From Candidatus Elarobacter sp. (GTDB lineage: Bacteria; Vulcanimicrobiota; Vulcanimicrobiia; Vulcanimicrobiales; Vulcanimicrobiaceae): a DNA stretch of 8,238 nucleotides. This document shows, piece after piece, positions 5,604 through 8,238 of this stretch. The number at the start of each line of letters is the position of its first letter. The first letter of the stretch is position 1. Where the stretch lies: positions 1-8,238 of the forward strand of contig JASLGJ010000433.1 in the NCBI GenBank assembly GCA_030150085.1, given 5' to 3'. The translations under genes and the position numbers were made by a program. Under the pieces are notes generated by a model. It saw only the letters and a program-made list of their open reading frames with translations, searched no databases and was not told the DNA's origin.

Positions 5604-6707
5604 ATGCGAAATCTCGGGTGTCTCGCCATCGCGGTCGCGCTGAGCGCCGCAACCGTTCCCCAAGCCGCGTCGGCCGCGCCGCCGGTGCGGCCGTTTCCGC
5701 AAGCCGTGCGCCGGGCGGCCAGCGCCGCGGTGTCGGTTCCCATCGTGACCCTCACCCAGCCGGCCGGCGCCGGCTGCGTGGCGGTCAAGATCAACTCCGG
5801 CAGCAGCAGCGTGCCGTGGTGGGGCGTGATCAACTGCAACAACGGTCTGGCCTACAGCTACAAGGCCTCGCCCGCGCCGATCGGGCTGGCCCTGCCGCCG
5901 GGCGCGACGAGCGAACGGGCGTACGACATCGACCAGAACGGCTTCGTGGTCGGCGTCGCTTACAACAGCGTGGGCACCGCGGCACCGACGCTCTGGAACC
6001 CGGCCGGAACGCCGGTCGCCGGCGCGTTCGGCTCGTGCGTGTCGAGCACCGCGCCGACCGGCATCGCCGCCGGAATCTACCGCACCGGCTGGCCCAGCGC
6101 GCCGGTGGTCGGCCAGAACCTCGGCGGGGCACCGTCGCAGGCCTGCTGGTGGTCGACGGCCCCGGCGCACCTGATCCCGCCGGTTCCCAACCAGAGCTTC
6201 GCCTACGACGTCAACACCAAGCCGATCTACGTCGGCGAGCTCAACGGCGCCGCCGCGGCGGGCGTCGGCCCGGGCGGGCCGCTGGCCCCGATCGCGGGCG
6301 TGAGCGGGCAGTCCGTCGCGTACGCGATCAACACCTCGTCGCTGATCGTCGGGCACGAGGACCTGAGCACGACCGGCTGCGGCTCGCTGCCCAAGGGCGC
6401 GGGCTTCTTCCTGGCCTACGGCGGGCCGGTGACGGTCGTCGGCCCGCTCGCGGGCGACTGCACCGCCGGGCTCGAGGACATCAACGACATCCGCGGCGCG
6501 GTCGGCTACTCCTACCAGCCGGGCCTGCAGCAGGCCATGGGCTTCCAGCTCTCGGCCCCGTACCCGGGCGGTCTGTTCAACCTCAACACCGGCGTCGCGC
6601 CGCACCCCTGGGTGCTGCTCAGCGACGCCCCGGGGATCGACGACGTGGGCGACATCATCGCCACCGACACCGGCGTCGCGCCCAGCCAAGTCTACGTCCT
6701 GATCTGA
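5604..6707 (+). CDS. Secreted HAF-repeat-like (beta-propeller-type) protein
   Basis: A 367-residue protein. The ATG at 5604 is chosen over upstream in-frame starts because a purine-rich ribosome site (GAGAAAGAAGAA, 5589-5600) precedes it and a clean signal peptide follows (basic start MRN, hydrophobic LAIAVALSAATV, cleavage after ASA at residues 22-24). Degenerate repeats of the form A-Y-D-I/V-D/N-x5-V-G recur: AYDIDQNGFVVG (106-117), AYDVNTKPIYVG (200-211), VAYAINTSSLIVG (238-250), LEDINDIRGAVGY (290-302) and GIDDVGDIIATD near the end (from 344). Between them stand short W/F-rich strands such as PTLWNPAG, QACWWSTAP, GFFLAYGG and AMGFQLSAP. This is the layout of the extracellular HAF repeat family, where 'AxxINxxGxVVG' alternates with 'HAFLW'; here the repeats are diverged. 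The mature protein has six cysteines, an even number that fits disulfides in an exported protein. Function is unknown; a propeller-like binding protein is plausible. It appears to be transcribed on its own. Confidence 0.82.
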   Translation: MRNLGCLAIAVALSAATVPQAASAAPPVRPFPQAVRRAASAAVSVPIVTLTQPAGAGCVAVKINSGSSSVPWWGVINCNNGLAYSYKASPAPIGLALPPGATSERAYDIDQNGFVVGVAYNSVGTAAPTLWNPAGTPVAGAFGSCVSSTAPTGIAAGIYRTGWPSAPVVGQNLGGAPSQACWWSTAPAHLIPPVPNQSFAYDVNTKPIYVGELNGAAAAGVGPGGPLAPIAGVSGQSVAYAINTSSLIVGHEDLSTTGCGSLPKGAGFFLAYGGPVTVVGPLAGDCTAGLEDINDIRGAVGYSYQPGLQQAMGFQLSAPYPGGLFNLNTGVAPHPWVLLSDAPGIDDVGDIIATDTGVAPSQVYVLI

Positions 6708-6717
6708 TCCGCACGGC

Positions 6718-6748
6718 GCGCGAGCGCGGCAGCGCGCCGCGCTCGCGC
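6718..6748. terminator. Hairpin between convergent genes, likely bidirectional terminator
   Basis: GCGCGAGCGCGGC (6718-6730), a 5-base loop (AGCGC), and the exact reverse complement GCCGCGCTCGCGC (6736-6748) form a 13-bp all-matched stem. It sits in the 42-base gap between the two convergent stop codons. There is no T-run on either side, so it is not a classic intrinsic terminator; in GC-rich bacteria such hairpins often act without one or together with Rho. Confidence 0.6.
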
Positions 6749-6749
6749 C

Positions 6750-8238
6750 CTACGGGAACTTGCGCACGTAGGTGAAGACGTAGCCGCTCGAGCCGGGCGC
6801 GGGGGCGAGGGATTCGAGCTGGTAGTTGACCGGGCCGGTCGGGGCGACCGGGGTCGAGGTGCCGAAGGTGCGCGGCTGCGTGCCGGCGTCGAACAGGGTG
6901 AGCTGCAGCGACGAGGCGTCGTTGACGGTGTAGGCCAGGCCGAAGCTCTGGCGCATGCCGTCCGCGCCGGTGGTCTGCGAGAAGCTCGCGACCAGGTTCT
7001 TGCCCAGGTTGCGCGACGCGCTGGCCGAGAAGCCGCCCGTCAGGCCGGCGTTGACGTTGAACGACGAGAAGCCGAGCGCTTCGCCGACGGAGCTGGAGAA
7101 CGGCTCGAACAGGCTCTGCGTGAAGCGCGAGTCGACGTAGCCCAGCGCCGCGCCCTGGAGCGGGCTGCCGCCGCTGCCCTCGGTCGGCGTCATCTTGGCT
7201 ACCCCGTTCACCGCGCCGAACGACTGCGCGCCGACCAGCAGCCCGACGATCTGGGCGCGGTCGTAGTTGGGCTGCGAGGCGAGGTCGAGCGTCAGCCCGG
7301 TGGCCGGGCCGTGCGCGTGCAGCAGCACGTCCGTGGACGGGTTGGGGACGTGCGAGGTCGCGGTCGCGTCGACGGTCGGGATCAGGCCGTCGGCGGGGTC
7401 GAACGCGACCGTCGCTTCCTGCAGCACGAAGGTGCGGTAGAAGCTGAGCTTGCCGTCGGTCGAGGTCATCGTGCCGGCCAGGGTCGGCTTGGCGAGCGTG
7501 CCGCCGAGCACGACTTGCCCCTTGGCGCCGACGTCGACCGCCGGGCCCTGGATGCGGTCGTCGCTGGTCGCCGCGACCGTGAGGTCGAACGCCACCGGCG
7601 GCGGCGCGGCGGTCGGCGTCTTGCCGCTGCCGCTGGGCAGCAGCGCGCTCGCCGAGATGCGGGTGTGCGTGAAGTCCAGGTTGCCGCCGACCAGCAGCGG
7701 TTCGTTGCCGGCGCGGCTGAGCGAGACCGCGCCGTCGATCTTGCCGCGCACCAGCTTGGGCACGTCCAGGCCGATGTTCTTCTCCTGCGTGTCGACCCGG
7801 AAGGCCAGGCTGCGGCCGGGATCGCGCAGGTCGCCCACGGTCGCGCGCCCGCTGCCGTCGAGCGCGCCGCCGCCGACGTCGGCGTGCAGCGTGGTCAAGC
7901 GCGCCTCGTGCCCGTTGAAGGCGAGCTGCGCGGTGCCGTTGGTGATGCGCGAGGCGAGCTGGGGCGAGACGTACGAGCCGCGGCTCAGGCCCAGCCGGCC
8001 GCCGAGCTGCGGGTCGCCGGTGGTGCCCGCGATCTGCACGTCGCCGTCGATCAGGCCGCCGATCTTCGTGTCCTTGGGCAGCAGCTGCGCGAACTGGCCG
8101 AGGTCCACGCCTTGCGCGAGCAGGCGCGCCGAAACGGGCGCGTTGCGGCGGTCGACGAACGGCGGGGCCAGCGTCGCGGGCACGCTGCCGCTCAGCGCCA
8201 GGCGCCCGGCGGTGAGATCGGCCGAGGCGTCGGCCAGC
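6750..8238 (-). CDS. TamB-like (AsmA/DUF490) envelope protein, C-terminal part, 5' end outside window
   Basis: The gene reads leftward from beyond the right edge to a TAG at 6752-6750; 495 residues are visible and the frame stays open to 8237 (LADASADLTAGRLALSGSVP), so the GTG at 8183 is internal. Typical TamB features are seen: repeated beta-strand units with G-x-L/I-D/G-G-x-V/A patterns (IGGLIDGDVQIAGTTGDPQL, GALDGSGRATVGD, GQVVLGGTLAKPTLAGTMTS), an ATVAFDPADGLIPTVDATA segment, YDRAQIVGLLVGAQSF corresponding to the conserved late 'LLssPPls..q.l.LL' region, and a C-terminal segment rich in beta strands (FNVNAGLTGGFSASASRNL to FTYVRKFP). Known role: TamB spans the periplasm as a lipid-carrying groove between inner membrane and outer membrane, with TamA or another BamA-type partner. 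Full TamB proteins are usually above 1,000 residues, so much of the gene is missing here. It implies an outer membrane in this organism. No TamA/BamA gene is in the window. Not linked to the other genes by transcription. Confidence 0.85.
   Translation of the reverse strand, partial: LADASADLTAGRLALSGSVPATLAPPFVDRRNAPVSARLLAQGVDLGQFAQLLPKDTKIGGLIDGDVQIAGTTGDPQLGGRLGLSRGSYVSPQLASRITNGTAQLAFNGHEARLTTLHADVGGGALDGSGRATVGDLRDPGRSLAFRVDTQEKNIGLDVPKLVRGKIDGAVSLSRAGNEPLLVGGNLDFTHTRISASALLPSGSGKTPTAAPPPVAFDLTVAATSDDRIQGPAVDVGAKGQVVLGGTLAKPTLAGTMTSTDGKLSFYRTFVLQEATVAFDPADGLIPTVDATATSHVPNPSTDVLLHAHGPATGLTLDLASQPNYDRAQIVGLLVGAQSFGAVNGVAKMTPTEGSGGSPLQGAALGYVDSRFTQSLFEPFSSSVGEALGFSSFNVNAGLTGGFSASASRNLGKNLVASFSQTTGADGMRQSFGLAYTVNDASSLQLTLFDAGTQPRTFGTSTPVAPTGPVNYQLESLAPAPGSSGYVFTYVRKFP

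Noticed and set aside
5159..6775. 538-residue plus-strand reading frame
   Set aside because: Arg-rich shadow of the HAF-like gene; crosses the intergenic region and the hairpin.
1..8238. tRNA, rRNA, CRISPR array, insertion sequence or transposase
   Set aside because: I saw no tRNA-like arms, no regular repeat-spacer structure and no transposase motif or terminal repeats on either strand.

Overview
The window is very GC-rich (by eye around 70% or more) with dense, tightly packed genes. The GTG starts and strong GC bias at third codon positions make most of the long reading frames on both strands shadows of real genes. A TamB-like protein (envelope translocation/assembly, AsmA/DUF490 family) and two Sec-type secreted proteins point to a diderm (outer-membrane-bearing) bacterium. 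The style (short operons, Pro/Ser/Thr-rich secreted proteins, HAF-type repeat protein) would fit an uncultured high-GC lineage such as Eremiobacterota or a relative, but that taxonomic guess is weak and rests on impression only.

Layout. Positions 2-3530 hold four genes in one direction with gaps of 9, 25 and 0 bases: the C-terminal part of an SGNH/DltD-type protein, a complete MBOAT membrane O-acyltransferase (AlgI/DltB type), a class II synthetase-like amino acid:[carrier protein] ligase, and a 75-residue carrier protein. After 48 bases follows a 588-residue secreted protein with a proline-rich linker and no recognised function (3579-5345). A 258-base intergenic region with a possible promoter and a 13-bp inverted repeat leads to a secreted HAF-repeat-like protein (5604-6707). 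A perfect 13-bp hairpin separates it from a convergent TamB-like gene on the minus strand that runs off the right edge (6750-8238).

How the genes may work together. The first four genes have the same division of labour as the dlt operon that D-alanylates teichoic acids: an activating enzyme loads an amino acid on a small carrier protein, an MBOAT protein takes it across the membrane, and an SGNH/DltD protein finishes transfer to an envelope polymer. Here the usual NRPS-type adenylation enzyme DltA is absent and its place is taken by a seryl-tRNA-synthetase-like ligase, a family known to load glycine or alanine on carrier proteins. If the four genes act together they would form a dlt-like aminoacylation pathway built on an aminoacyl-tRNA synthetase paralogue, in a bacterium with an outer membrane. 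This is the main candidate for an undescribed system in the window. The gene identities are well supported; the joint function is inference.
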